Assembly: GCA_944320015.1 (NCBI GenBank)
Contig: CALUFO010000002.1
Coordinates: 62,001 to 126,000 of the forward strand
Direction: 5' to 3'
DNA length: 64,000 nt
Source of the DNA: an uncultured Barnesiella sp.
Lineage (GTDB): Bacteria; Bacteroidota; Bacteroidia; Bacteroidales; Barnesiellaceae
The notes under the pieces were generated by a model. It did not search any database and was not told the origin of the DNA. It saw nothing but the letters and a program-made list of their open reading frames with translations. How positions within the stretch are numbered: the first letter of the stretch is position 1; each line of letters opens with the position of its first letter. A program made the translations under genes and the position numbers. Below are positions 26,470 to 35,231 of the stretch, piece by piece.

Positions 26470-27024
26470 TTAGTATAAAGCATAACCGGCGACACCGGCA
26501 AGGACAATGACAAGTATGGGGTGAACCCGGGTATAATGAACCAAAATGAACGATATGACAGCAATCCCGATACTCCACGAATAGTCGGGAAAATTTTCTT
26601 TGTTCATGAGGAGTAGAGCTGCCGAAGCAATCAACCCTACGACAACGGGGCGAAGCCCAGCGAAGATGCTTTTGATAATAGGATTGTTTTGATGTTTCAG
26701 AATGTAGCGGCTAATGAGCAGAACCAGAATAAATGAGGGAAGACACACGGCGAATGTCGCCACGAGCGAGCCCCAAACGCTGTTCCCGGTAGCTACATAG
26801 CCTACATAGGTGGCGCTGTTGATACCTATGGGACCGGGCGTCATTTGCGAAATGGCAACTATATCGGTGAACTCGGTAGGGGTGAGCCACGGTTGGCTCT
26901 CGCCATAGTGGACAACCTCTACCGCCTCGTGTTGTATGAGGGAGAGCATGGCATATCCTCCGCCGAAACCGAATAATCCGATTTTCAAATAGGCCCAAAA
27001 CAAGTTAAGATATACAATCCACAT
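26470..27024 (-). CDS. Chromate transporter half-protein (CHR family)
   Basis: A 184-aa inner-membrane protein of the short-chain CHR family. The characteristic N-terminal block GLFGFGGGYAMLSLIQHEAV and the QMTPGPIGINSATYVGY segment (about 62-80) are present, with about five membrane helices. Short CHR proteins work as pairs of opposite topology and exchange chromate or, more likely physiologically, sulfate. The partner is the gene 2 bp upstream. The substrate here is not known. Confidence 0.92.
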   Translation of the reverse strand: MWIVYLNLFWAYLKIGLFGFGGGYAMLSLIQHEAVEVVHYGESQPWLTPTEFTDIVAISQMTPGPIGINSATYVGYVATGNSVWGSLVATFAVCLPSFILVLLISRYILKHQNNPIIKSIFAGLRPVVVGLIASAALLLMNKENFPDYSWSIGIAVISFILVHYTRVHPILVIVLAGVAGYALY

Positions 27025-27026
27025 AG

Positions 27027-27599
27027 TTATTCTTTATTGTTGTTCCTTTTTAAAATGCGTGCGACGAGGTGATTGTAATAGATAATACCGCCGATTCCTC
27101 CCAGTAAAACAAACAGGATTGGCGAGATACCTCCTAACCAGATGCCCAAAGCCACGACAATGGGGATAATGATGTTTTTGGCATTGATATGGGCGGTTTT
27201 TGCCGTACTCAACACGGGGGAGACGATCAAGGCGACCACCGCCGGACGTATCCCTTTGAATACCCGCTCGACAACGGGATTGTCGTAACTTTGTACAAAC
27301 CAAATGGCTATGGCGAGAATGATGAGGAACGAGGGGAGTATGGTACCGAGAGTGGCTATCAAGCTGCCCTTGAATCCTCGCAGCCGGTTTCCCACCAGTA
27401 TAGAGATGTTTACGGCCAATATCCCGGGGAGCGATTGGGCGATGGCCAGTGCGTCGATAAAATCTTCGCGGGTAATCCATTTTTGCTTGTCCACCACTTC
27501 TCGTTCGATGAGGGGAATCATAGCCCAGCCCCCTCCAAACGTGAACGCTCCGATTTTGAGGAATGCCATGAACAGTTTCAAATATAATCCCGATTTCAT
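27027..27599 (-). CDS. Chromate transporter half-protein (CHR family), partner
   Basis: A 190-aa membrane protein, paralogous to the next gene: GAFTFGGGWAMIPLIEREVV aligns with the partner's N-terminal block and AIAQSLPGILAVNISILVGNR with its QMTPGP segment. Short-chain CHR proteins act as two-gene pairs, which fits the 2-bp spacing. Each half has the FGGG and PG motifs, so both are intact. It is the first gene of chr-chr-folC, with a TACCTTTG element 20 bp upstream. Confidence 0.92.
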   Translation of the reverse strand: MKSGLYLKLFMAFLKIGAFTFGGGWAMIPLIEREVVDKQKWITREDFIDALAIAQSLPGILAVNISILVGNRLRGFKGSLIATLGTILPSFLIILAIAIWFVQSYDNPVVERVFKGIRPAVVALIVSPVLSTAKTAHINAKNIIIPIVVALGIWLGGISPILFVLLGGIGGIIYYNHLVARILKRNNNKE

Positions 27600-27619
27600 G
27601 CTCTTTTCGAAATTTGGTG

Positions 27620-27627
27620 CAAAGGTA
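27620..27627 (-). promoter_or_regulatory. -7 promoter element of the chr-chr-folC unit
   Basis: TACCTTTG on the minus strand, 21 bp before the start codon. No clear -33 element. Confidence 0.5.
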
Positions 27628-27740
27628 CGAAATAATACAGCATCCTATGTGAAAAAAGAGTGATTCCCTTGGAAAATACTTTTAGTCATATGCAATTTTC
27701 AACACCGGGAAGAGCCGATAAGTTCGCCCCCGATACGAAT

Positions 27741-28169
27741 TTAGAAGATATTATTGTCCCGGCAGTCGACCAGCCAACGGCCGTCGTGGTTTACCAAAAC
27801 GAGATTGATGCGCCGTATAAGTTTGTGCTTATGCAAAAAAAACAGTTTGCCATGAATAAACAACGTGTCTTGCGACGCGTTCAGTTTTGAGCGGGAAACA
27901 TTGAATCGGGTAGGTGTGTTTCTCAATTCGTTGGATTGGGAGCCTACCAATGTCTCAAACAAGTGAATCGTCTCGGCCGACTCGGGGGTAGATAACTTTT
28001 TGGCCTCTTCAAAGTTGGCTCCGGTAATGCACTCGACAAATCTCACGGCGATATTTTCCGGTGCGAAGTGTCGATCCGAGGCGGGCGACACCACCAATAT
28101 TATAGGCAGTCCTATGACAAGTATAAATAATACAGAGAATATCGTGCGTACCCGGGTTTTGGCTTTCAT
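27741..28169 (-). CDS. Small membrane-anchored NTF2-like protein (DUF4878-like), unknown function
   Basis: A 142-aa protein with an N-terminal basic region and one membrane helix (about residues 9-28, IFSVLFILVIGLPIILVVSP), probably a signal anchor. The rest resembles the NTF2-like/DUF4878 type of small alpha+beta domain: FAPENIAVRFVECITGANFEEAKKLSTPES at the start, then strands DTLFIHGKLFF and RINLVLVNHDGRWLVD. Such domains are exported and often lipid-anchored in Bacteroidales, without a known role. It is monocistronic, with a TATCTTTG element 35 bp upstream. Confidence 0.65.
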   Translation of the reverse strand: MKAKTRVRTIFSVLFILVIGLPIILVVSPASDRHFAPENIAVRFVECITGANFEEAKKLSTPESAETIHLFETLVGSQSNELRNTPTRFNVSRSKLNASQDTLFIHGKLFFLHKHKLIRRINLVLVNHDGRWLVDCRDNNIF

Positions 28170-28203
28170 TGTGGGAATAGATTTATTTTTTGCATTAGTT
28201 GTA

Positions 28204-28211
28204 CAAAGATA
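28204..28211 (-). promoter_or_regulatory. -7 promoter element for the NTF2-like gene
   Basis: TATCTTTG on the minus strand. It is divergent from the queC promoter about 56 bp away. Confidence 0.5.
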
Positions 28212-28266
28212 GGAATTTTTTGAAAGTCTCGCCGAGAGATTCCAGCGACGGATATAAAATTTAGTT

Positions 28267-28274
28267 TATCTTTG
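28267..28274 (+). promoter_or_regulatory. -7 promoter element of the queC-queD-queE operon
   Basis: TATCTTTG, leaving a leader of roughly 90 nt before queC. The leader can fold as an outer AAGCAC/GTGCTT pair around an ACGGC/GCCGT hairpin followed by five T. Confidence 0.6.
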
Positions 28275-28368
28275 CATGAGTTAAAGCACAGTTTGGAACA
28301 TATGTCCCGACGGCGGATTTTGGCCGTTTTTCGTGCTTATATTGTTACCAATTGAAAGATTGTAAAAA

Positions 28369-29022
28369 ATGAAAGATTCGTTGATCGTAGTGTCGGGGGG
28401 CATGGACAGTGTGACCCTGTTGTATGAATATGCCGAGCGAATAGCCTTGGCGGTATCGTTTGATTATGGAGCCAACCACAATGCCCAAGAGATACCGTTT
28501 GCTCGTCTTCATTGCGCAAGGCTGGGAATAAAGCATATCGTTATACCGCTCGCATTTATGAAAGAGTACTTCAAAAGTTCGTTGTTGAGTGGGGGAGAGG
28601 CTATCCCCGAAGGCCATTATGCCGACGAAAATATGAAGAGTACGGTTGTCCCGTTTCGCAACGGTATTATGCTCTCTATTGCCTGTGGCATTGCCGAGAG
28701 CAATGGACTGAAACAGGTGCTTATCGCCAATCATGGCGGCGATCATGCCATTTATCCCGATTGCCGGTCGGAGTTTATTCACGCTATGGACAGCGCCATG
28801 CGGGCGGGGACTTATGAGAATATAGGAATATCGGCTCCCTATACTCATATATCGAAGAGCGATATTGCTGCCCGAGGGAAAAAATTGCAAGTAAACTATG
28901 CAGAGACATGGTCGTGTTATAAAGGCGGGACAAGGCATTGTGGCAAGTGTGGTACCTGTATCGAACGCAAGGAGGCTCTCCGAGAGGCCGGTATCGACGA
29001 TACCACCGAGTATGAATGTTAA
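28369..29022 (+). CDS. queC: 7-cyano-7-deazaguanine synthase
   Basis: Converts 7-carboxy-7-deazaguanine to preQ0 with ATP and ammonia, a late step of queuosine precursor synthesis. The 217-aa protein has the PP-loop VVSGGMDSVTLLYEYA at residues 6-21 and the C-terminal zinc knuckle CYKGGTRHCGKCGTC (about 184-198). It heads a compact queC-queD-queE operon; queD starts 18 bp after it. The fourth enzyme, GTP cyclohydrolase I (FolE), and QueF are not in the window. Confidence 0.97.
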   Translation: MKDSLIVVSGGMDSVTLLYEYAERIALAVSFDYGANHNAQEIPFARLHCARLGIKHIVIPLAFMKEYFKSSLLSGGEAIPEGHYADENMKSTVVPFRNGIMLSIACGIAESNGLKQVLIANHGGDHAIYPDCRSEFIHAMDSAMRAGTYENIGISAPYTHISKSDIAARGKKLQVNYAETWSCYKGGTRHCGKCGTCIERKEALREAGIDDTTEYEC

Positions 29023-29040
29023 AGAATAAAGAAACAACCT

Positions 29041-29397
29041 ATGTATTATGTAGCCAAAACAATGGAAATTGCCGGTGCGCATTCGTTGCGTTTGTCTTAC
29101 GAGAGCAAATGCGAGAATCTGCATGGCCATAACTGGATTATCACCGTGTATTGCAAAGCCTCTGAATTGAATGACGATGGCATGGTTTGTGATTTCAAAC
29201 ATATCAAAGATAAGATTCACGGCTATCTCGATCATGGGAATTTGAACGAACTGTTGCCGTTTAACCCTACCGCCGAGAATCTGGCCAAATGGATTACCGA
29301 TCAAATACCTCAGTGCTATAAGACCAAAGTTCAGGAAAGCGATGGGAATATAGCGGTTTATTGTGTGGATGATTGCGGGAGCGAAGTGTTTGAGTGA
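29041..29397 (+). CDS. queD: 6-carboxy-5,6,7,8-tetrahydropterin synthase
   Basis: Converts dihydroneopterin triphosphate to 6-carboxytetrahydropterin, the second step of the preQ0 pathway. It has 118 aa, normal for QueD. Zinc-binding histidines sit in AHSLRL and in the CENLHGHNW motif, which includes the catalytic Cys; the DHGNLNEL segment and the late Glu (VQESDGN) complete the site. It overlaps queE by 4 bp (ATGA), so translation is coupled. Confidence 0.96.
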   Translation: MYYVAKTMEIAGAHSLRLSYESKCENLHGHNWIITVYCKASELNDDGMVCDFKHIKDKIHGYLDHGNLNELLPFNPTAENLAKWITDQIPQCYKTKVQESDGNIAVYCVDDCGSEVFE

Positions 29398-29978
29398 TGA
29401 GGGTAAACGAGATTTTCTATTCCTTGCAGGGTGAAGGACGATATACGGGTACGGCCGCTGTTTTTATCAGGTTGGCCGGTTGCAATATGCGGTGCGATTT
29501 TTGTGATACCCGGCACGAGACATATATCGAGCTTTCGGAAGATGAGATTGTGCGGCAAGCGGCAAGCTATCCGGCGAGACATGTTGTCGTTACCGGTGGA
29601 GAACCTACCTTACAACTTACTCCCTCGCTGGTCGATAAGTTGCACGAGGCCGGGAAATTCGTACAAATAGAGACAAACGGTACGATAGCGTTGTCACTCG
29701 ATTTGCTCCCGAAAATCGAGTGGATCACCTGCTCTCCAAAAACACTTCCTGTAAAGATACAGCATATCGACGAGGTAAAAGTGGTTTACCGGGGACAGGA
29801 TATAACCCGTTACGAGGCTCTTGCAGAGGCCTGTGGCGCCATGCGCAGTTTGCAACCTTGTGACGAGGATGACCCGGAGAAAAACGCGCTCAATCTGGCG
29901 GCGGCGATTGAGTATATCAAGGCTCATCCGGCATGGAGGCTTTCGCTCCAAACTCATAAAATCATGAATATACGGTAA
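29394..29978 (+). CDS. queE: 7-carboxy-7-deazaguanine synthase
   Basis: A radical-SAM enzyme that contracts 6-carboxytetrahydropterin to 7-carboxy-7-deazaguanine. It has 194 aa. The iron-sulfur cysteines are in GCNMRCDFCDT (about 28-38), the QueE form of CxxxCxxC; YSLQGEGRYTG and VVTGGEPTLQ are further signatures. It is the last gene of the que operon. The enzyme is oxygen-sensitive in vitro, which suits an anaerobe. The following 200 bp to galM are AT-rich without a clear promoter motif. Confidence 0.96.
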   Translation: MMRVNEIFYSLQGEGRYTGTAAVFIRLAGCNMRCDFCDTRHETYIELSEDEIVRQAASYPARHVVVTGGEPTLQLTPSLVDKLHEAGKFVQIETNGTIALSLDLLPKIEWITCSPKTLPVKIQHIDEVKVVYRGQDITRYEALAEACGAMRSLQPCDEDDPEKNALNLAAAIEYIKAHPAWRLSLQTHKIMNIR

Positions 29979-30179
29979 TTCATCGCTCTAAGGGTGTCTG
30001 TATTGTCCTTTATTGGGGTTATACTTTTTAAGGAATTGTAATCTGTTTTTTAAAAGATATAGGTTGGGAATAGGCCTTCTTAATAATTTTATGTAAAAGC
30101 ACAAGAAAATTTTTGCGAGAAAGAAAGATAACATTAATTTTACACAACCAATAAATTAGTTAACCTTAAAAAGAAAAAT

Positions 30180-31256
30180 ATGAGTGCTACTCTTTCAGGA
30201 TTAGATCCTGCCCATTTTCAAAGTATTGTCGATGGAAAACAAGTGAATCTTTACGTTTTGGTAAATAAAAATGGCTGTGAATTGACTTTGACCAATTACG
30301 GCGCCCGCATCGTGTCGCTCATGGTTCCCGATAAAGACGGGAAGATGGTCGACGTAGTGACCGGGCATAACAATATACAGGAATATCTGTCGTCCGAAGA
30401 GCCTTGTTTCGGGGCCACCTGTGGACGATATGCCAATCGCATAGCCAAAGGCAAATTTACGATCGATGGTGTGTTGTATGACAAATTGGCGATTAACAAC
30501 GGTCCCAATTGCTTGCATGGCGGGATAAAGGGGTTTAATCTCCATGTATGGGACGCCAATCAGTTAGATGAGCATACGGTTGAGTTCTCTCGTTTGTCGC
30601 CCGATGGCGAAGAGGGATTTCCCGGCAATATGCAGGTAAAAGTGACTTTCCAGCTCACCGACGATAATGCGGTGGATATTACCTATCATGCCGAAACCGA
30701 CAAACCTACGGTAATCAATCTTACCAACCACTCTTACTTCAACCTTTCGGGAGCCGGCGACCCTTACATAGGCGATCACTTGTTGTGTATCGATGCCGAC
30801 TATTATTTACCGACCGACGACACGGCCATACCCTATGGCGAGAAAGCTCCGGTGGAGGGTACTCCTATGGATTTCAAAAAGATGTATGAGGTGGGCAGTC
30901 GTATAAACGAACCTTTTGAACAGTTGATTTACGGCAAAGGGTATGATCACACTTACATATTGAATAAAAAACATGCCGGCGACTTCGCTTTTTGCGCCGA
31001 GTGTGTATCGCCCAAAACAGGCATTGTGATGGATGTCTTCACCACAGAGCCCGGGGTACAGCTTTATACGGCCAATTGGATGACCGGTAATTTCATCGGT
31101 AAGAACGGGCAACGCTACCCCATGAGAGCCGCCATTTGCCTCGAAACACAACACTTCCCCGATAGCCCCAATCACGAGAGTTATCCTTCGGTAGTATTGC
31201 GCCCCCAAGAAGTATTTGAAAGCCACACGCAATATAAGTTTTCGATAAAGAAATAA
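30180..31256 (+). CDS. galM: Aldose 1-epimerase (mutarotase)
   Basis: Interconverts alpha- and beta-galactose (and glucose), feeding alpha-galactose to galactokinase. The 358-aa protein carries the mutarotase signatures GATCGRYANRIAKGKF (about 79-94), the catalytic His in NLTNHSYFNLSG (about 183), the substrate-binding GYDHTY block near 257, and the late catalytic Glu in CLETQHFPDSPNH (about 321). It starts 28 bp before galK, so the two form a galactose operon. No signal peptide: cytoplasmic. No galT or galE is seen here. Confidence 0.96.
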   Translation: MSATLSGLDPAHFQSIVDGKQVNLYVLVNKNGCELTLTNYGARIVSLMVPDKDGKMVDVVTGHNNIQEYLSSEEPCFGATCGRYANRIAKGKFTIDGVLYDKLAINNGPNCLHGGIKGFNLHVWDANQLDEHTVEFSRLSPDGEEGFPGNMQVKVTFQLTDDNAVDITYHAETDKPTVINLTNHSYFNLSGAGDPYIGDHLLCIDADYYLPTDDTAIPYGEKAPVEGTPMDFKKMYEVGSRINEPFEQLIYGKGYDHTYILNKKHAGDFAFCAECVSPKTGIVMDVFTTEPGVQLYTANWMTGNFIGKNGQRYPMRAAICLETQHFPDSPNHESYPSVVLRPQEVFESHTQYKFSIKK

Positions 31257-31283
31257 AAAATCATATTTAATCGTATTAGTATT

Positions 31284-32435
31284 ATGGACATAGATTTTGT
31301 AAGAAGTCGTTTTATCAAACACTTCGACGGCTCTACCGGGTCGGTATATACATCGCCCGGTCGTATCAACTTAATAGGTGAACATACCGATTATAACGGT
31401 GGATTTGTTTTCCCGGGAGCAATCGACAAGGGAATGATCGCCGAACTTAAAATCAATGGCACGAACAAAGTGCGGGCATACTCGATAGATATGAAAGATT
31501 ATGTGGAGTTCGGGTTGAACGAGGAAGATGCTCCTCGAACCAGTTGGGCTCGTTATATCTTTGGCGTATGCCGTGAGATTATCAAACGGGGAGGCAAGAT
31601 AGCCGGATTCAATACGGCATTTGCCGGCGATGTGCCTCTGGGTGCAGGCATGTCGTCATCGGCGGCATTGGAGAGTACCTATGCCTATGCTTTGAACGAT
31701 ATGTTCAATTGTGGTATCGATAAATTCGAATTAGCCAAAATAGGGCAGGCTACCGAGCATAATTATTGTGGTGTGATGTGTGGTATTATGGACCAGTTTG
31801 CATCGATATTCGGTAAAGCGGAGCATCTTATCCGCTTGGATTGCCGTTCGCTCGAATATCAATATTTCCCCTTCGATCCGCAAGGTTATCGTCTTGTATT
31901 GCTCGATTCTGTTGTGAAACACGAGTTGGCTTCATCGGCCTACAACGACCGTCGTAAATCGTGTGAAAATGTGGTAGCCGCCATACAGAAGAGACACCCG
32001 CATGTAGAGTTTTTGAGAGATGCCGATATGGCTATGTTGGACGAGGTGAAAGCCGAGATTTCGGCCGAAGACTATATGCGCGCCGAGTATGTAATCGGTG
32101 AGGTACAACGTGTGCTCGATGTTTGCGACGCTCTTGAACGCGGCGACTATGAGACCGTGGGACAAAAGATGTATGAAACTCATCATGGCATGAGCAAACT
32201 ATACGAGGTAAGTTGTGAGGAACTCGACTTCCTGAACGATATTGCCAAAGCGTGCGGCGTAACCGGGTCGCGTGTGATGGGCGGCGGTTTCGGCGGCTGT
32301 ACAATCAATTTGGTGAAAAACGAATTGTATGATGCTTTCGTAGAAAAGGCCAAAGTGGAATATAAGAACAAATATGGCCGTCTGCCCAAAGTTTACGATG
32401 TCGTTATCTCTGACGGTGCCCGGAAACTGTGCTAA
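31284..32435 (+). CDS. galK: Galactokinase
   Basis: Phosphorylates alpha-D-galactose to galactose 1-phosphate. A 383-aa GHMP kinase. The galactose signature SPGRINLIGEHTDYNGG is at about residues 27-43, the phosphate-binding loop VPLGAGMSSSAALE is near 121, the catalytic Asp is in GIMDQFAS near 170, and the third motif GSRVMGGGFGGCTINLV is near 331. It is followed by a strong terminator. Confidence 0.97.
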   Translation: MDIDFVRSRFIKHFDGSTGSVYTSPGRINLIGEHTDYNGGFVFPGAIDKGMIAELKINGTNKVRAYSIDMKDYVEFGLNEEDAPRTSWARYIFGVCREIIKRGGKIAGFNTAFAGDVPLGAGMSSSAALESTYAYALNDMFNCGIDKFELAKIGQATEHNYCGVMCGIMDQFASIFGKAEHLIRLDCRSLEYQYFPFDPQGYRLVLLDSVVKHELASSAYNDRRKSCENVVAAIQKRHPHVEFLRDADMAMLDEVKAEISAEDYMRAEYVIGEVQRVLDVCDALERGDYETVGQKMYETHHGMSKLYEVSCEELDFLNDIAKACGVTGSRVMGGGFGGCTINLVKNELYDAFVEKAKVEYKNKYGRLPKVYDVVISDGARKLC

Positions 32436-32455
32436 AAAATAGTTTGAAAGAATAA

Positions 32456-32499
32456 AGAGAGGCAATCGATTCTGCACGAACAGGTTGCCTCTCTTTTTA
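32456..32499. terminator. Terminator between galK and mutS2
   Basis: A 10-bp stem AGAGAGGCAA/TTGCCTCTCT (32456-32465, 32485-32494) followed by five T on the plus strand. The minus-strand T tract is weaker, so it may also serve mutS2. Confidence 0.85.
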
Positions 32500-32530
32500 T
32501 GGATAGAAGGCCGAGCCTCGGACGACGTGG

Positions 32531-34996
32531 TTAACTGAGTTCCACAACGGTAATGCCGGCTCCGCCGAATTGCACATGCTCATCTTGGAAATGGGCGACA
32601 CCGGGTACAGTTTTGAGATATTGCCTGATAACCTGTCGAAGCACGCCTGTACCGGTACCGTGCAGTATGCGCACCCGCGCACAGCCCACCTGTATGGCAT
32701 CGTCGATAAAATAGGTGACAGCTTGCAGAGCCTCGTCGGCACGCATGCCTCTTACATCGATTTCCTGTTTGAAGTGTAATTGTTTTTCCCGCATATCGTC
32801 CGATGTTTTCACCCCGAGGAACGTCGCTTTGGCATTCTCTTTTTTGATTTGGTTTTTGCTTACTTTTTCCAAGCGGTCGATCTTGACCGTCGATTTCAGC
32901 ATACCGAAAGCAACAGTCACGTTGTTGCCGTTTACATCGAGCACTTCGCCTACCGAGGTTTGACCTTTCAGGCGCACCGCGTCGCCCGGTGCGATAACTG
33001 TGGGCGGTGCTGGCGCCTCCTCTTCTTTTTTCTTTTGTTGCTTCCTCTTTTTCCGGTCGTTGATTTGTTTGAGTTTACGGCTCACTATGTCGTCGCTTTC
33101 AGACTCCTCGTTCAATTCGGTTTTGAATTGTTCGAATTTTTGACGGGCGGCGCGGGTCTTTTCTTTCTCGGCTTGAGCCTCTTTAATTTCGCGTATGGTA
33201 TTTTCTATGCGTGCATTGGCTTCGGCCAGCAGTTGTGCGGCGTCGCCTTTGGCTTGTTTGAGCAACTCTTTGCGTTGTTTTTCCAAAGCGGTCAAATCGG
33301 CTTCGTAACGGGCTGTTAACTCTTCGAGTTTTTTCTCGCGCAGGCGTATGCTTTGGCGCTTGTTTTCCCAGTAGCGTTTGTCCCGAACAATATCTTGCAG
33401 ATATTTGTCCATATCGATATAGGCCGACCCTACTTTTTCCGAAGCCGAGGCTATCACCTCCTCGGGCAATCCTATTTTGCGGGCAATCTCGATGGCGAAT
33501 GAACTGCCCGGGTTCCCGATAGAGAGTTTGAACAGCGGTTGCATCAGGTGCCGGTCGTAAAGCATGGCTCCGTTGATAATCCCTTCGGTATCTTCGGCGA
33601 AGTGTTTTAAGTTCTGGTAATGGGTTGTAATAACTCCATAGGCTCGTTTCTGGTTGAATCGGTCCAGCAACGCTTCGGCAATGGCTCCGCCGATTTGGGG
33701 TTCGGTACCTCCGCCAAACTCGTCGATGAGTAAGAGACTGTTTTCGTTGGCATTCCTCACAAAATACTTCATGTGGGTGAGGTGCGAACTATATGTGCTC
33801 AAATCGTCCTCGATAGATTGCTCATCGCCGATGTCGATGAAAATATCTTTGAATATGCCGGTACGGGAATTGTCGTGCATGGGGACCAATAATCCGCATT
33901 GCAACATGTATTGAAGCAATCCCGCTGTTTTGAGACATACCGATTTTCCCCCGGCATTAGGCCCAGAAATGAGGAGTATCCTGTTTTTCTCGTCCAATGT
34001 CAAGTCGAGAGGCACGACGGTTTTCCCCTGTCGTTTCAAGGATAGATAGAGTAGCGGGTGTGTGGCATGGTACCATTCGATTTGACGAAGGTTTTCAAAT
34101 GTGGGCAATACCCCGCCTATTTCCGAGGCAAAAAGAGCCTTTGCCCGAATAAAGTCTATCTCGGCAAGAAATTCATAGGAATAGATAATCTCGTCGACGA
34201 GGGGGCGAAGTTCGTCGGTGAACGAGGTAAGTATGCGCACTATCTCGCGGCGCTCTTCGTTTTCGAGTTCCCTCACCCGGTTGTTGGCCTCCACGACTTC
34301 GGCCGGTTCGATAAATATGGTTTTCCCGCTGGCCGATTCGTCATGAACGATTCCTTTTATCTTTCGTTTGTACGAGGGGGCTACCGGTATCACCAACCGC
34401 CCGTCGCGCATGGTGGGACTTACTTCTTTATCGACAAAACCTTCGCTTTGCGCAGAGCGTAGAATGGCGTTCAAACTCCGGGATATTCCCGATAGTGTAG
34501 CCGTTATGTTGCTGCGGATTTGAGCCAATTCGGGTGAAGCATTGTCTTTGATATGCCCGAATTTATCGAGGATAGTATCGATTCGTTTGATCAATTGAGG
34601 AAATGAACTTATCTCTTTCGAAAGTTCGTAGAGATAGGGATATTTGATATCCTCCTCGTCTCCGGGGTGTAGAAATTGAACAATGCCCTGTATGGTGTCG
34701 AGCGATCGCCGCAAGTCGAACAATTCGGCTTCTTCCAAGAATGTACCTTCTATGCGAATCCGTTTCAAGGCCGGTCGCACGTCGAAAAAGAAGTTGGCGG
34801 GGAAATCATCGGCGTTCTCGATAATGTGCAGGAACTCCCATGTTTGGTTCAACTGTTTCCGTATAGTCTCATAACCGGTAGAAAACTTCATTCTATCGGC
34901 ATAGTCGATACCCAAGGCACTGAGGCATTTATCCTTGATGATCGAACGTATTTGATCAAATCCTATTTTTTGTTCGAAATTCTGTGGATATATCAC
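32531..34996 (-). CDS. mutS2: Endonuclease MutS2
   Basis: An 821-aa MutS-family ATPase without the mismatch-recognition domain. In other bacteria it has been linked to recombination control and to rescue of collided ribosomes. The clamp/lever region (about 1-300) is followed by the ATPase with Walker A ISGPNAGGKSVCLKTAG (about 333), Walker B SLLLIDEFGGGTEP and the STYSSHLTHM motif. A coiled coil (about 520-640, rich in KEAQAEKEKTRA-type heptads) follows, then a basic KOW-like segment and a C-terminal Smr domain (about 745-821) with DVRGMRADEAL and the HGTGTGVLR nuclease motif. Full length. Confidence 0.96.
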   Translation of the reverse strand: MIYPQNFEQKIGFDQIRSIIKDKCLSALGIDYADRMKFSTGYETIRKQLNQTWEFLHIIENADDFPANFFFDVRPALKRIRIEGTFLEEAELFDLRRSLDTIQGIVQFLHPGDEEDIKYPYLYELSKEISSFPQLIKRIDTILDKFGHIKDNASPELAQIRSNITATLSGISRSLNAILRSAQSEGFVDKEVSPTMRDGRLVIPVAPSYKRKIKGIVHDESASGKTIFIEPAEVVEANNRVRELENEERREIVRILTSFTDELRPLVDEIIYSYEFLAEIDFIRAKALFASEIGGVLPTFENLRQIEWYHATHPLLYLSLKRQGKTVVPLDLTLDEKNRILLISGPNAGGKSVCLKTAGLLQYMLQCGLLVPMHDNSRTGIFKDIFIDIGDEQSIEDDLSTYSSHLTHMKYFVRNANENSLLLIDEFGGGTEPQIGGAIAEALLDRFNQKRAYGVITTHYQNLKHFAEDTEGIINGAMLYDRHLMQPLFKLSIGNPGSSFAIEIARKIGLPEEVIASASEKVGSAYIDMDKYLQDIVRDKRYWENKRQSIRLREKKLEELTARYEADLTALEKQRKELLKQAKGDAAQLLAEANARIENTIREIKEAQAEKEKTRAARQKFEQFKTELNEESESDDIVSRKLKQINDRKKRKQQKKKEEEAPAPPTVIAPGDAVRLKGQTSVGEVLDVNGNNVTVAFGMLKSTVKIDRLEKVSKNQIKKENAKATFLGVKTSDDMREKQLHFKQEIDVRGMRADEALQAVTYFIDDAIQVGCARVRILHGTGTGVLRQVIRQYLKTVPGVAHFQDEHVQFGGAGITVVELS

Positions 34997-35021
34997 ACGC
35001 TATGGTTTGAAAAAATCACTG

Positions 35022-35029
35022 CAAATTTA
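35022..35029 (-). promoter_or_regulatory. -7 promoter element for mutS2
   Basis: TAAATTTG on the minus strand, 25 bp before the start codon. Confidence 0.55.
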
Positions 35030-35071
35030 ATAAAAGAGAAAAGATATTTTATCATTTGTCCTTGAACAAAA

Positions 35072-35095
35072 TAAAAATAGCCGGTTTTCCCGGCT
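35072..35095 (-). terminator. Orphan intrinsic terminator upstream of mutS2
   Basis: A 6-bp GC-only stem (AGCCGG 35079-35084, CCGGCT 35090-35095) with a 5-nt loop, followed on the minus strand by ATTTTTATTTTG. It lies upstream of the mutS2 promoter with no protein gene before it, so it would end a short minus-strand RNA starting in the mutS2-glnS gap. Confidence 0.6.
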
Positions 35096-35201
35096 GATGG
35101 CACATAAAGACAAGTCGAAAGAGCGTTGCGAATCGTTTGTCGTTCAGAACGGTCGGTTGGGGATTTTTTAGGTATAAAACTTATATTTGGATATTTATTG
35201 C

Positions 35202-35209
35202 TATATTTG
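35202..35209 (+). promoter_or_regulatory. -7 promoter element for glnS
   Basis: TATATTTG, 22 bp before the glnS start. A second TATATTTG lies 20 bp further upstream (35182-35189). Confidence 0.6.
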
Positions 35210-35231
35210 CGCCCTATAAATATGCGCATTT

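Noticed and set aside
26463-26564. N-terminal extension of folC
   Set aside because: The extra residues are encoded within the preceding transporter gene in another frame, and FolC proteins start at the equivalent of MNYEETLEYL.
27660-27890. 76-codon plus-strand frame near the NTF2-like gene
   Set aside because: Mostly antisense to the NTF2-like gene with no domain resemblance.
28345-29304. 319-codon minus-strand open frame
   Set aside because: Antisense to queC and queD, both with clear active-site motifs.
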